Assembly: GCF_001433995.1 (NCBI RefSeq)
Contig: NZ_AZCX01000001.1
Span: 372,001-436,000, forward strand
Direction of reading: 5' to 3'
Source of the DNA: Secundilactobacillus kimchicus JCM 15530
GTDB lineage: Bacteria; Bacillota; Bacilli; Lactobacillales; Lactobacillaceae
DNA length: 64,000 nucleotides
In this document: positions 7,665 to 16,184 of the stretch, in pieces
How positions within the stretch are numbered: position 1 is the first letter of the stretch
Layout of the letters: every line of letters starts with the position of its first letter
The notes under the pieces: generated by a model
Database searches by the model: none
Told to the model about the DNA's origin: nothing
Seen by the model: the letters and a program-made list of their open reading frames with translations, nothing else
Position numbers and translations under genes: made by a program

Positions 7665-7802
7665 ATGTCAGACTCGACCAACAGCGACTTTGATTCTTTA
7701 TACAGCCAGTTTATCGATGGTTTTATTCAGCAACCGTACGCGGATCAGCAAGCCGTTCTTAAAGCCTTATCGGATCTCTCTGAAGCCCGTAAAAACCGCT
7801 AA
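7665..7802 (+). CDS. Small hypothetical protein, 45 residues
   Basis: A short ORF with a strong ribosome site (AAGGGAG, 8 bases before ATG). The predicted product starts MSDSTNSDFDSLYSQFIDGF, is acidic in its N-terminal half, and ends in an amphipathic helix (QQAVLKALSDLSEARKNR). It ends just before a long terminator hairpin, which supports it as a real transcription unit. I do not recognise the family. It lies divergently from the YopX-like gene. Confidence 0.55.
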   Translation: MSDSTNSDFDSLYSQFIDGFIQQPYADQQAVLKALSDLSEARKNR

Positions 7803-7820
7803 CTGGAATCTGACCACGCA

Positions 7821-7917
7821 AAACCGCCCTTCACCAGTGAAGCTTACCCCCAAAATTAGAGTGATTTCACTTTAACTTTAGGGGTAGGCCTCACAGCGTG
7901 TGAAGGGCGGTTTTTTT
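7821..7917. terminator. Long nested terminator hairpin
   Basis: An outer perfect 13-bp stem (AAACCGCCCTTCA, 7821-7833, with 7901-7913) is followed by seven T. Inside it, GTGAAGCTTACCCC pairs with GGGGTAGGCCTCAC, and an apical AGTGA/TCACT hairpin completes a near-continuous 93-base fold-back. It separates the 45-residue ORF from the convergent SGNH hydrolase gene, whose stop lies at its edge. Confidence 0.8.
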
Positions 7918-8914
7918 ACTTCATGTTTTTATCCAAGAAAGTTTCCATAATTTTAGCCATCTTATCATAGGTTTCTTGAGTTGGATGCAACCGGTTATCA
8001 CCAAATGATGCACATGGATAACCGTTCTTAGTATCAATGATTTCTGACTCATACTCCCGCCAATCCAAAACGGGAATTTTGTGTTTAGCATAAACCGACT
8101 TTTCCAGATCAACTAAATCTGAAAGTGTATATTCGGTGTAGTTTGTGACATTTGCTAAGCCAAATTGACCACTTTCCTTATCTTTAACGTAGGCATCAAG
8201 TGGCAAGAACGCAAAAATCTGCAGTTTAGGGTTGGCTTTTTTCATAGCCGTCAACTCGCGGTCTAAAGTTTCTTCAACCGAGTAGATGGTTTCCGTTTTA
8301 AAGTAGTCGTTAACACCATATGCAACCGTTGCGTAATCATAGCTCGCCAATTTGGTGTGGTCAACGTTATACGTTAGGTCAAGGTTGGTATCACCAACGA
8401 CTTTCCCGCTATTTTCGCCTTTGTTGACAACGTTAATTCCCATCGCAGATCCGATCAGTGCCGGATAAGGATTAGTTGCGTAATCGACACCGGTCCACCC
8501 TTTCGTGATCGAATCACCGAAGGCAGCCATATTAGATTGCTTCAGGGCGCCTTTATACACCCATCCCACAACTTTATCATTGTTTTGAATGTGGCCGTAA
8601 TAATAAACTAAACCATTATTCATTGTGGCTTGTTTAGTGGCCACAAAAGTTCGGTTCTTATAGTTTTTCATCAAATGAATTTTTTTAGCAGAGACGCTAG
8701 AGCGGTATGGCTTGCTCCACATATAAACTTTACTATCCGCCTGAGCAGCTGCTGGCTTTAAGCGAAGCCGCGCGGTTATCTTTTCTGTCGTTTTAATCTG
8801 GTAAGGGTCCGTCACCTTTGCGGCGTGACCGGTCTTTGTTTGTCCCCCAAGCAAAGCACCAAATAATAGGCCCAAGCTGGCCATCAAAGCAACCTGTTTT
8901 TTACTAACTTGCAT
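7916..8914 (-). CDS. Secreted SGNH/GDSL-family hydrolase
   Basis: 332-residue exported esterase-like enzyme. A signal peptide (about residues 1-32, ending GHAAK) is followed by an SH3/GW-like region (about 45-120, WSKPYRSS to GWVYKGAL) that could bind the cell wall. The SGNH hydrolase domain then has block I GDSIT, block II with NKGENSG, block III GVNDY and block V DNRLHPT, giving the Ser-Asp-His triad. The likely role is deacylation of a wall or envelope polymer, but the substrate is unknown. The start at 8914 (MQVSKKQ) follows GGAGGAG; the upstream in-frame GTG at 8932 is within that site. Confidence 0.85.
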   Translation of the reverse strand: MQVSKKQVALMASLGLLFGALLGGQTKTGHAAKVTDPYQIKTTEKITARLRLKPAAAQADSKVYMWSKPYRSSVSAKKIHLMKNYKNRTFVATKQATMNNGLVYYYGHIQNNDKVVGWVYKGALKQSNMAAFGDSITKGWTGVDYATNPYPALIGSAMGINVVNKGENSGKVVGDTNLDLTYNVDHTKLASYDYATVAYGVNDYFKTETIYSVEETLDRELTAMKKANPKLQIFAFLPLDAYVKDKESGQFGLANVTNYTEYTLSDLVDLEKSVYAKHKIPVLDWREYESEIIDTKNGYPCASFGDNRLHPTQETYDKMAKIMETFLDKNMK

Positions 8915-9108
8915 ACAAGAATTCTCCTCCACCTAATCAACATTACTTCAATCATACTGGTTCAACGTTACAAAAGCTTTTCAAACAGAATACTTTTTTC
9001 AAACAAATGAACTCACACGTTCCAATATACCGCATTAAGCTTGAAAAACAAGCGCTTTTCACCTTGATAACCAGTCCCCTTTAACACCAGGATGGCCACA
9101 TCCTGAAC

Positions 9109-9154
9109 AAAAAAAACGGTTATACCCACTAGTTCATACTAGCTGATATAACCG
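9109..9154 (-). terminator. Terminator of uspA
   Basis: CGGTTATA (9117-9124) pairs with TATAACCG (9147-9154), with an inner ACTAG-type pairing, followed on the minus strand by eight T. Confidence 0.85.
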
Positions 9155-9183
9155 CAACCTAAACAACAGGCGCACTATTTCAA

Positions 9184-9624
9184 TTACTTGTGCTCATCTT
9201 CATTGACAACGAGGACGCGAACCTTTGCATTCCGAACAACATACGCGGTTGTTGAGCCAATTAACAACCGATCTAATGCATCAGCCCCAGACTTGCCGAT
9301 CACAATTAAGTCAATATCGGCATCATCGGAAAAAGTGGCGATGATATTCTTAGGAATCCCCTTTAAAACAACCGTGTTCACATTAATTCCGGCAGCCTCT
9401 GCCACCCGCTTTCCTTCTGCCTCAATTTCTTCAGCTCGCCGCTTCAACTCGTCTGAATAGTTGTAGGGCACATTACCCGCCGTAATATAAAATGAACCTT
9501 CATTGATCACCGTTAGTAACGTGACCGAAGAGCCAAAAGTTTTAGCTAAAGCGATGGCTTCAGCTAATGCTTGTTTGGAATTGTCACTACCGTCTAAGGG
9601 AACTAAAATGTGTTGATACATCAT
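9184..9624 (-). CDS. uspA: Universal stress protein, UspA family
   Basis: 146-residue single Usp domain. ILVPLDGSDNSKQAL opens the alpha/beta fold, and the ATP-binding signature GX2GX9GS is intact at GKSGADALDRLLIGSTTAYV. Nucleotide-binding Usp proteins are stress-induced cytosolic dimers whose exact job varies. AAAGGAG lies 7 bases before the first of two adjacent ATG codons. It is a single-gene unit with its own terminator. Confidence 0.93.
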   Translation of the reverse strand: MMYQHILVPLDGSDNSKQALAEAIALAKTFGSSVTLLTVINEGSFYITAGNVPYNYSDELKRRAEEIEAEGKRVAEAAGINVNTVVLKGIPKNIIATFSDDADIDLIVIGKSGADALDRLLIGSTTAYVVRNAKVRVLVVNEDEHK

Positions 9625-9760
9625 GAACTCGCTCCTTTCCTAACGCGTCTTTCTAGTTTAAATTATAAACGGATGGTTCGAACTAATTCAACTAAACCGC
9701 TTACACTTTTTTGTCAGCACATTCTAGGCACTCCAAACCCAAAATAATACATCGCATGAA

Positions 9761-9789
9761 TTGCACTCGTCAAATTGGTCGCTTATAAT
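9761..9789 (+). promoter_or_regulatory. Sigma-A promoter of the baeRF-like gene
   Basis: TTGCAC (9761-9766), a 17-base spacer and a perfect TATAAT (9784-9789). Confidence 0.75.
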
Positions 9790-9801
9790 ATAAACAAGGC
9801 T

Positions 9802-9832
9802 TGAAACCGTTTTCGATATTTGGAAACGGTTC
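9802..9832 (+). promoter_or_regulatory. Inverted repeat / cre-like site in the 5' leader
   Basis: AACCGTTT at about 9806-9813 is repeated inverted as AAACGGTT at 9824-9831, and the block is followed by CTCATTTTT. The left arm, TGAAACCGTTTTCG, matches the cre pattern TGNAANCGNWNNCW at 13 of 14 positions. It lies just downstream of the promoter, where a bound CcpA or other repressor would block elongation. It could equally fold as an attenuator hairpin. Confidence 0.5.
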
Positions 9833-9875
9833 TCATTTTTAACCTACTGCGTCATACGACAAAGGAGTGTTGGAT

Positions 9876-10901
9876 ATGTTAACAGAGACGACGATTCACG
9901 ATTTAGCGACAACTCATTTAACGGCCCCAGTTGCGACCCTGACCATTAATTTAAAGGCATTGGCAACGGATGATGGGGAGCCTATTCGCTTAAAAAACGC
10001 CCTATCAGAATTAAACAATGTTAGCCTTGCTCAACAAATCAACGATTTGTTGGACACCCCACTGCCCTATGCTGGCGTGACGATTGCGATGTCCACCGCC
10101 GACAGTAATGGCGTTTATTTGCCAAGAGCAAGTCAGGTAACCACCGCGCTTTCAATTCGTGACACGCCGGACTTTGTTTCAATCTTGGGAGAACAACAAA
10201 ACCAAGAATTCACGGTTTTATCCTTGAACCAAGATACGTATGCTCTTTACAACTGGTCTAAATCTGAAATGGTCCCAATCACAATGGCCGACATGCCCGG
10301 TTCCTTAACCGAAACCCTAGGTACTGAAAAGCGCGGTGGGGCTTTGAATTTTTCAACTCAGGCAGGTCAAACTAGCTACCATGGGCACAACGAAACCAGC
10401 CAAGAAAAGGCCATTGATCAAGAACGTTACTACCGCGAGATTTTGGCTTTCTTAGGGCAATCAGAAACACTCCAGAAAACAACCTTTGTTTTAGCAGGAT
10501 TATCAAAAAATACGCAACTTTTCCGCAAATTAAACCAAAAGTTAAACCTGTATAAAGCAGAAATCGCAAAATCTGTCGCCAACCTGACACCGGCTGAATT
10601 GAAAAAGGTTGTGGATGAATTCGTCAATGAACAGGTCACCAACGAGACGGAAGCCCAACTTCAAGATGCCGCAAACCACAATACTGTGGTGACCATCGAT
10701 GATATTTCGTTAGCACTTACCCAAGGACAAGTTCGTTCATTGTACGTCAACAGTAAAAGTAAGTTGGAAGCCGAAGCAGATGATATGGTTGATTCAGTCA
10801 ACCAGTTAATCCAGCTCGCGCTCCGTGAAGGTAAAACAGTCTCAGTCCTGACCGAGGAAAACGACAGTGTCCCACTCGTTCAAGCGACGTTATACAAATA
10901 A
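9876..10901 (+). CDS. Possible bacterial release-factor-like (baeRF) family protein
   Basis: 341-residue cytosolic protein with no signal or membrane segment. The order of segments recalls the bacterial archaeo-eukaryotic release-factor-like (baeRF) proteins: an N-terminal domain, a middle region with YHGHNETSQEKAIDQERYYREI, and a C-terminal Rossmann-like part (VVTIDDISLALTQGQVRSLYV). These are proposed to act on stalled ribosomes but are poorly studied. The assignment rests on memory of the family and is moderate. An in-frame GTG at 9867 lies inside the AAAGGAG site, so the ATG at 9876 is the start. It is monocistronic with its own promoter, leader repeat and terminator. Confidence 0.6.
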   Translation: MLTETTIHDLATTHLTAPVATLTINLKALATDDGEPIRLKNALSELNNVSLAQQINDLLDTPLPYAGVTIAMSTADSNGVYLPRASQVTTALSIRDTPDFVSILGEQQNQEFTVLSLNQDTYALYNWSKSEMVPITMADMPGSLTETLGTEKRGGALNFSTQAGQTSYHGHNETSQEKAIDQERYYREILAFLGQSETLQKTTFVLAGLSKNTQLFRKLNQKLNLYKAEIAKSVANLTPAELKKVVDEFVNEQVTNETEAQLQDAANHNTVVTIDDISLALTQGQVRSLYVNSKSKLEAEADDMVDSVNQLIQLALREGKTVSVLTEENDSVPLVQATLYK

Positions 10902-10996
10902 GGCTTTTGCAGGTACCAAATAGTCTTGCCTGACACTGAACGTCCAATAAAAAGAAACCTGTATCGTACAAATTACCTCTAAATCAACTTTTTAAT

Positions 10997-11038
10997 AAAA
11001 AGCGACCAGTCCGTAACTTCTGACTGGTCGCTTTTTTT
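10997..11038 (+). terminator. Terminator of the baeRF-like gene
   Basis: A perfect 15-bp stem AAAAAGCGACCAGTC (10997-11011) / 11022-11036 ends in seven T. Confidence 0.92.
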
Positions 11039-11273
11039 GATGACGACTCATTTCTGAATTATGCTGGTTATCGCCAATTTGGTCTTGGAAAAGACTGACA
11101 TAATCGACCACTTTAGTCCGGCCAATGGGGTGACAAGTGCCCCGCCCATCTTGTCGCCTTGATGGATAGAACGATCTCCGAGATAACTTATTAAGGGTGA
11201 CTAATTACTAGCACAACATACAAAGTGATGAGATAAAACCAACGATCCCCGTTATCTCTTGCCTCCAGAAAAA

Positions 11274-11313
11274 TAAAAAGGCCCACAACAGCAACTTTCA
11301 AGTTACCATCGTG
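11274..11313 (-). terminator. Terminator of tRNA-Ser
   Basis: On the minus strand a 14-bp stem containing G-U pairs (11300-11313 with 11284-11297) is followed by GGGCCTTTTTATTTTT. Confidence 0.75.
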
Positions 11314-11333
11314 AGCGATACATAGTGCACTAA

Positions 11334-11420
11334 GGAGAGTACAGGATTTGAACCTGCGCGCCGGTATTAGCCGGTTCGCCGGATTTCGAGTCCGGTGCAT
11401 TACCACTCTGCCAACTCTCC
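11334..11420 (-). tRNA. tRNA-Ser (CGA)
   Basis: The 87-base cloverleaf has acceptor stem GGAGAGT/ACTCTCC, D-stem GCA/TGC, anticodon stem CCGGA/TCCGG with loop CTCGAAA (anticodon CGA, reading UCG codons), a long class II variable arm with CCGG/CCGG, and T-arm GCAGG-TTCAAAT-CCTGT. CCA is not encoded. The base after the acceptor stem, the discriminator, reads T, whereas serine tRNAs in bacteria normally have G. It is followed by a terminator, so it is expressed as a single tRNA. Confidence 0.95.
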
Positions 11421-11560
11421 ATAACAATTTCGGTACTAAATAATTATACCAAAATTGTGCTTTGATGCAAGTGAAACCTCGACAAAATCACGGTTTCTTC
11501 GGTTGTTTGCTTCGAAGGATTGGCTAAAAAACACTCAATCCGGACACCGTGATCAATGCT

Positions 11561-12082
11561 TTAATATTCCATCAAGCTAAACGTATCGTAGCCTTTAATT
11601 TTGTCTCGACCATGAAGATCCTTCAATTCAATGATAAAGGCCGTTCCAACGACAATGCCACCAAGGTCTTCAACCAACTTGATGGTGGCGCCAATCGTCC
11701 CACCAGTTGCCAGCAAATCATCCATCACTAGGACCCGCTGGCCTGGTTTAATCGCATCTTTGTGCAAGTATAGGGCAGATTCCTTGCCATATTCGAGGTC
11801 ATAGGTTGCCTTAACTGTTGCCCGCGGTAACTTCCCCTGTTTTCTTGCTGGTGCAAAGCCAACGCCCAGTTCATAAGCGACCGGACAACCCACGATAAAA
11901 CCACGGGCTTCAGGGCCAGCAATCATTTCAACATTCTTGCTCTTAGCATAGTCAACGAGTTGGTCAGTCGCATAGCGATAGGCCTCGCCATCTGCCATTA
12001 GTGGTGAGATGTCTCGAAACATCACCCCTGGTTCCGGGTAATCGGGAACCGTTGCGATGTATTGCTTCAAATCCATAGCCAT
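11561..12082 (-). CDS. apt: Adenine phosphoribosyltransferase
   Basis: Salvages adenine with PRPP to AMP. The 173-residue type I phosphoribosyltransferase carries the PRPP-binding loop [16 protein letters not shown] (about 120-135) and the N-terminal [17 protein letters not shown] of Apt. AAAGGAG precedes the ATG, and the gene begins 15 bases after recJ. The order yrvD/lapA-recJ-apt is conserved in Firmicutes; in Bacillus relA follows, but here the tRNA-Ser gene does. Confidence 0.95.
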   Translation of the reverse strand: MAMDLKQYIATVPDYPEPGVMFRDISPLMADGEAYRYATDQLVDYAKSKNVEMIAGPEARGFIVGCPVAYELGVGFAPARKQGKLPRATVKATYDLEYGKESALYLHKDAIKPGQRVLVMDDLLATGGTIGATIKLVEDLGGIVVGTAFIIELKDLHGRDKIKGYDTFSLMEY

Positions 12083-12097
12083 ATTGTCATAGCTCCT

Positions 12098-14425
12098 TTA
12101 TTCTTCTGCCACATAGGATAAAACCAACTCTCGCAACGCTGGCGTTTCACTATACAGCAATTGTTTTTCCGTTTTAATTTGTTGTTGACGAGTCACGTAA
12201 CTTGGCGCGCTTTCGATTGGTTGATTATCGGGCGCAACCGTTGCGTTCATCAATCCATTTGTGACGTTGACAAAGTGCAACTCGATAAAGTTTTGAATCA
12301 TAAACACTAACTGGTCCTGGTCCAGTTGCAAGTACTTAGCTAATTCAGCTAGCCGGTGGCTAACATCAACATCATGGTGCGCTTTAACGAACCTAAATAG
12401 TTTAGCATACTGTTGCCGATCTGGCACCCCTAAAAGGTAATGACTTTGTTTTGTGTAAAAATACGCCACGATTTTTTGAGCTCTGATATGGGTTAATGCG
12501 GATTCAAGGTCCACTAACGTCGTTGGACAGTCAACCAAATACAGGACAGGCGTTTTGATTAGGGGCACCCGATCAGCATCGGCCAATAGCCAACTCGTAG
12601 CCCCCGCCGGTAATTGCGGCTGCAATTGGTCGTATAGTTTAGGATTAAAGAAAGCATAGACGCCGGTTTGAGTGAACATGGATTGCCGCAACGTTTGTGT
12701 CCGTTGGTCTTCAAAGACTAACCCGGTCAGCGCAATGTCTTTAACCATCAGCTGCATTGTTGTTCGGCCCTGCCAAACGTTCACGCTTAGTTGAGCAACC
12801 AACGAAACCTGCGTAGGAGCTGCAGCCAGTTCAGTCGCAAATGCGCCATCACCAAAATCAATCGCGTCAACCGAATGTGCGCCATCAACCACTTTAAATT
12901 TCAAGTGATTGCCAGCTGCCCCAATTGCTTTAACGTCATTAACGGAAGCTGGCGAAAAAGCAAATAACGGTACGGGATTGTCCGTTCCAAACGGGGCCAA
13001 CTCGTGCAATTGCTGATACAGCTTTTGCGTGACCTCCCCAGCCGATAACCGCGCCGCAATAGGCAAGGTTGGCTTGGGCTGATCAGCCAGCTGCTGCTTA
13101 GCCGCTGCCGCATCAAAAGCCCTCTGCAACGCGTCCAACTCGGTAGCTTTCGCCGTCATGCCGACCGCTGCTGCATGCCCCCCAAAAGCCACCAGTAAAT
13201 CTCGTTGATCATCAAAAGCTTCAAAAAGATTAAACCCGGCAACGCTTCGGCCCGAACCTTTTGCGGTCATCCCATCCTTGCTTCGACTTAAAACAACCGC
13301 TGGTTTACCCGTTGCCTCGACGACTTTACTGGCCACAATTCCAAGGACTCCTTCATGCCAATTTTCACCAACAATCAACGCAGTCGGATGCCCACTATGT
13401 GCCTCGTCTTCAGCTTGTTGAAGGGCTTCCTTTGAGATGTCAGCTACTAATTTTTGCCGATACTTGTTTTGACTTTCTGTCAAATCAGCTAACGACTGCG
13501 CTTGGTCGGGGTCAAGCGTCGTTAGCAACTCCACTGCCGGAGCTGCATCGTCCAGTCGGCCCAAGGCATTTAACCGCGGTGCAATACCAAAACCAATGGA
13601 CTGCTCATCCAGAGTTTCTGGCTTAATACCAGCCCCAGCCATTAAGGCTTGCAACCCTGGACGTTCCGTTGCGGCTAAAAGTTTTAAACCAGTTGTCACC
13701 AATACTCGGTTTTCACCAACTATTGGCACCAAATCGGCAACGGTCCCGATTGCCGCCAAATCAAGCAATTCTTGAGGAATTTCTTCTAACAGCGCAGTTG
13801 CCACTTTAAAGGCCACACCAGCCCCCGAAAGACCGCCAAATTGATACTGTCCTTGGGGATGACGCGGGTGAATAATGGCAGCTGCATCTGGTAAAATTTC
13901 TGGGAGTTCATGGTGATCGGTCACCACAACTTCAACACCTAATTCGTTCGCCCTAGCAATTGCATCATGACCGGAGACCCCGTTATCCACGGTTACAATA
14001 AGTTGCGTTCCAGCCTTAATCAAGCGTTCAAACGCTGCCGCATTTGGCCCGTAGCCATCAACGAACCGGTTGGGAATAAAATAGTCCACCTCGGCGCCAA
14101 GTTGTAGTAAAGTATCGTACATAATGGCGGTACTGGTCACCCCGTCTGCATCATAGTCGCCGTAGATTGTAATTTTTTCGCCAGCCATAATCGCCGCTTG
14201 AATGCGTTCCGTCCCAACTTGCATGTCATGCATGAGAAATGGATCAACCAATTGACTTAAATCTGGGTGTAAAAAGGCCGTGGCTGACGCAACCGATTGA
14301 TAGCCCCGATTAATCAAAATCTGCGCAATCAACGGCTCAACCGACAATGCACTTGCTAATTCTTCCGCTTCTGAACTTGCGTCGTTCGCATTTTTAAACT
14401 GCCAATCATAATGGGAATTAATCAC
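12098..14425 (-). CDS. recJ: Single-stranded-DNA-specific exonuclease RecJ
   Basis: 5'-3' exonuclease on single-stranded DNA used in recombination and mismatch repair. The DHH phosphoesterase core has GDYDADGVTSTAI and TDHHELP near the N-terminus, followed by the DHHA1 domain (GRSVAGFNLFEAF, FGGHAAAVGM), an OB-fold segment and the Firmicutes C-terminal extension (RecJ_C type, roughly the last 200 residues). Its length of about 775 residues fits Bacillus-type RecJ. GTG at 14425 is preferred (VINSHYDWQF), with AAGGA 8 bases upstream; the ATG at 14434 is too close to that site. It overlaps the lapA gene by 8 bases. Confidence 0.93.
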   Translation of the reverse strand: MINSHYDWQFKNANDASSEAEELASALSVEPLIAQILINRGYQSVASATAFLHPDLSQLVDPFLMHDMQVGTERIQAAIMAGEKITIYGDYDADGVTSTAIMYDTLLQLGAEVDYFIPNRFVDGYGPNAAAFERLIKAGTQLIVTVDNGVSGHDAIARANELGVEVVVTDHHELPEILPDAAAIIHPRHPQGQYQFGGLSGAGVAFKVATALLEEIPQELLDLAAIGTVADLVPIVGENRVLVTTGLKLLAATERPGLQALMAGAGIKPETLDEQSIGFGIAPRLNALGRLDDAAPAVELLTTLDPDQAQSLADLTESQNKYRQKLVADISKEALQQAEDEAHSGHPTALIVGENWHEGVLGIVASKVVEATGKPAVVLSRSKDGMTAKGSGRSVAGFNLFEAFDDQRDLLVAFGGHAAAVGMTAKATELDALQRAFDAAAAKQQLADQPKPTLPIAARLSAGEVTQKLYQQLHELAPFGTDNPVPLFAFSPASVNDVKAIGAAGNHLKFKVVDGAHSVDAIDFGDGAFATELAAAPTQVSLVAQLSVNVWQGRTTMQLMVKDIALTGLVFEDQRTQTLRQSMFTQTGVYAFFNPKLYDQLQPQLPAGATSWLLADADRVPLIKTPVLYLVDCPTTLVDLESALTHIRAQKIVAYFYTKQSHYLLGVPDRQQYAKLFRFVKAHHDVDVSHRLAELAKYLQLDQDQLVFMIQNFIELHFVNVTNGLMNATVAPDNQPIESAPSYVTRQQQIKTEKQLLYSETPALRELVLSYVAEE

Positions 14426-14777
14426 GGGCGTCATCCTTTTCTAACTTGGTTTTTTCTACTTTTGCCTCAGAGGTGATAGCCGGTTGACCAGCCTGCCGCT
14501 TCAATGCTTTATTCTCAGCTGTTAAGACCGAAAGTTCCTTAAGTTGGGCATCAGACTGAGCCCGCAATTCACGGCGTGATTTGAAGCTGGTGAGCGTCCC
14601 AATCAAAAACATCAAAACGGCTCCTGCTAAAACCGCGACCAAAATAATCAGAACCAATGGCCACGTAAACACGGCCACACCAAAATTAACGGGGACAACC
14701 GTTGTGTTGAGGAGTGCAAAAAGCGCAATTAAAATAATTAACAGGATTGCCCCAATTACCTTTCCTTGTTGCTTCAT
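14418..14777 (-). CDS. LapA domain membrane protein (YrvD-like)
   Basis: 119-residue DUF1049/LapA family protein with two membrane helices (about 7-28 and 38-62), followed by a charged coiled-coil tail (SRRELRAQSDAQLKELSVLTAENKALKRQ). The family is linked to envelope or lipopolysaccharide assembly in Gram-negatives and has no defined role in Gram-positives. It sits directly before recJ with an overlap, as yrvD does in Bacillus. The GGGGGTGAGAG ribosome site precedes the ATG. Confidence 0.85.
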   Translation of the reverse strand: MKQQGKVIGAILLIILIALFALLNTTVVPVNFGVAVFTWPLVLIILVAVLAGAVLMFLIGTLTSFKSRRELRAQSDAQLKELSVLTAENKALKRQAGQPAITSEAKVEKTKLEKDDARD

Positions 14778-14804
14778 AGACTCTCACCCCCAGACGTATC
14801 CTAA

Positions 14805-15746
14805 CTACGATTCTCGTTCTTTATCAAATGGAACATCAATTAAGTCAAAATCCTTGACGACCTTTGTATTAGCAAAAACCGTTTGCGCTTCACGTTCAAG
14901 TTCGTGAGCCATTTTGCCTGTGTATCGCGCAGAAATATGATTGAGTAGCAAACGACCCACGTGGGCCTTTTTGGCAATCTCAGCTGCTTGCACATTTGTT
15001 GAGTGATAATAGTTTCGGGCAAGGGTCGCTTCGTCTTTTGAAAAAGTACTCTCATGGACCAAAACATCGGCATTTTTGGCTAGTTTTTCACTATTCAACG
15101 TTTTTCTTGTATCACCCAAAATGGTGACAATACGGCCTTTCTGCGCGTGACCGATATACTCTTGTCCGTGTAAAACCCGACCATCTGGTAGGGTCACCGT
15201 TTCGCCTTTTTTGAGTTTTCCATAAACGGGACCAGAGGGTACCTGGTCAGCTTGTAGTTTTTCAACTAGTAACTCACCATCGTGATCATGTTCTTCAACC
15301 CGATAACCAAACGACTCAATTTTATGATCAAGGTGCGCTGCGTAGACCGTAAACTTACTGTCTTCAAAAACTTTGCCACCATCCGTTAATTCAACAAAAT
15401 CAATATAATACGATAATTTCGTTTCGGAAACTCGCATACTGGTCAGGACAAAGTTTCGAATGCCCTTGGGACCATAAATCGTCAGCTTATCGTCACCGCC
15501 TTGAAAGGATCGACTGCTTAACAGACCAGGCAAGCCAAAAATGTGGTCGCCATGCAAGTGAGTGACAAATATCTTATCAATTTTTCTTGGTTTTAAAGTC
15601 GTCCGTAAAATCTGATGTTGGGTGCCTTCACCGGCATCAAACAACCAAACAGAATTGCGTTCGTCTAGTAACCGCAGTGCTAAGCTGCTGACGTTACGAA
15701 ACTTGCCGGGAGCTCCGGCTCCGGTCCCTAAAAATTCAATTTGCAT
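14805..15746 (-). CDS. rnz: Ribonuclease Z
   Basis: tRNA 3'-end endonuclease that trims precursors lacking an encoded CCA; the tRNA-Ser in this window is such a substrate. The metallo-beta-lactamase fold has zinc motif HLHGDH (about residues 63-68), GDTRKT for the bridging Asp, and the later HESTFSKDE and LLNHISARY histidine motifs. The 313-residue length is that of the short form. It appears to be first in a unit with lapA, recJ and apt, with 27 bases between rnz and lapA. Confidence 0.95.
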   Translation of the reverse strand: MQIEFLGTGAGAPGKFRNVSSLALRLLDERNSVWLFDAGEGTQHQILRTTLKPRKIDKIFVTHLHGDHIFGLPGLLSSRSFQGGDDKLTIYGPKGIRNFVLTSMRVSETKLSYYIDFVELTDGGKVFEDSKFTVYAAHLDHKIESFGYRVEEHDHDGELLVEKLQADQVPSGPVYGKLKKGETVTLPDGRVLHGQEYIGHAQKGRIVTILGDTRKTLNSEKLAKNADVLVHESTFSKDEATLARNYYHSTNVQAAEIAKKAHVGRLLLNHISARYTGKMAHELEREAQTVFANTKVVKDFDLIDVPFDKERES

Positions 15747-15896
15747 GGTTCATTCCTCTTCTATCTATCTATTCCGTTCATCAACAGCCCCAAACTTTTC
15801 GCTTAAAAGGCTTATCATAACCGTTCAATTGTAGCATACTTAAGAGAGCTATTTGATAATGAATTCGTCAGAATTTAGTGAAATGGAGAATTTCAA

Positions 15897-16169
15897 ATGC
15901 GCCTTCACGAACTCACTAGTTTAATAGAACGGCTCGATGGTCGTTTAAAATTAGGACTTGAAGCCACGCCCCCAATTCCGATTATCAGTACCGGAACAAG
16001 TGCCGACCACTTTGTCCTAATTACTGGATCAACAGACCACACACCGTTAACCGTTGCTGCGTTCAAACCGCAATTAATTGCCCAAAGCACCGACCTACTA
16101 ATTGTCTCCCCTCCGGCTCACCGGATCTTCGGTATCCGTCAAAGTGACGGTTGGTTACTATTCAAATAA
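15897..16169 (+). CDS. Hypothetical protein, 90 residues
   Basis: Not recognised. It is a small soluble protein with mostly beta-type segments (DHFVLITGSTDHTPLTVAAF, DLLIVSPPAHRIFGIRQ). ATGGAGA lies about 8 bases before the start. It is divergent from rnz and 15 bases upstream of the lipoprotein gene, so the two are probably one operon and may share a process. Confidence 0.6.
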   Translation: MRLHELTSLIERLDGRLKLGLEATPPIPIISTGTSADHFVLITGSTDHTPLTVAAFKPQLIAQSTDLLIVSPPAHRIFGIRQSDGWLLFK

Positions 16170-16184
16170 TAAAGGAGCCTTATT

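Larger units (their letters stand above)
10902..11333. other. Gene-free stretch between baeRF-like gene and tRNA-Ser
   Basis: No supported coding region. It holds the baeRF-like terminator, the tRNA terminator and, between them, an 8-bp inverted repeat GAGATAAC (about 11177) / GTTATCTC (about 11252). I see no promoter with confidence in the middle part. Confidence 0.6.

Noticed and set aside
6066-7802. Prophage remnant suggested by the YopX-like gene
   Set aside because: No integrase, capsid, lysis or replication gene, no attachment repeats and no nearby tRNA that would mark an insertion site.
9040-9060. AAGCGCTT palindrome upstream of the SGNH hydrolase gene
   Set aside because: It resembles cre (TGAAAAGCGCTTGT), but the central CG is displaced by one base and the promoter position is unclear.
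13261-13626. 121-codon open frame antisense to recJ
   Set aside because: No ribosome site, no family resemblance; explained by the recJ coding bias.
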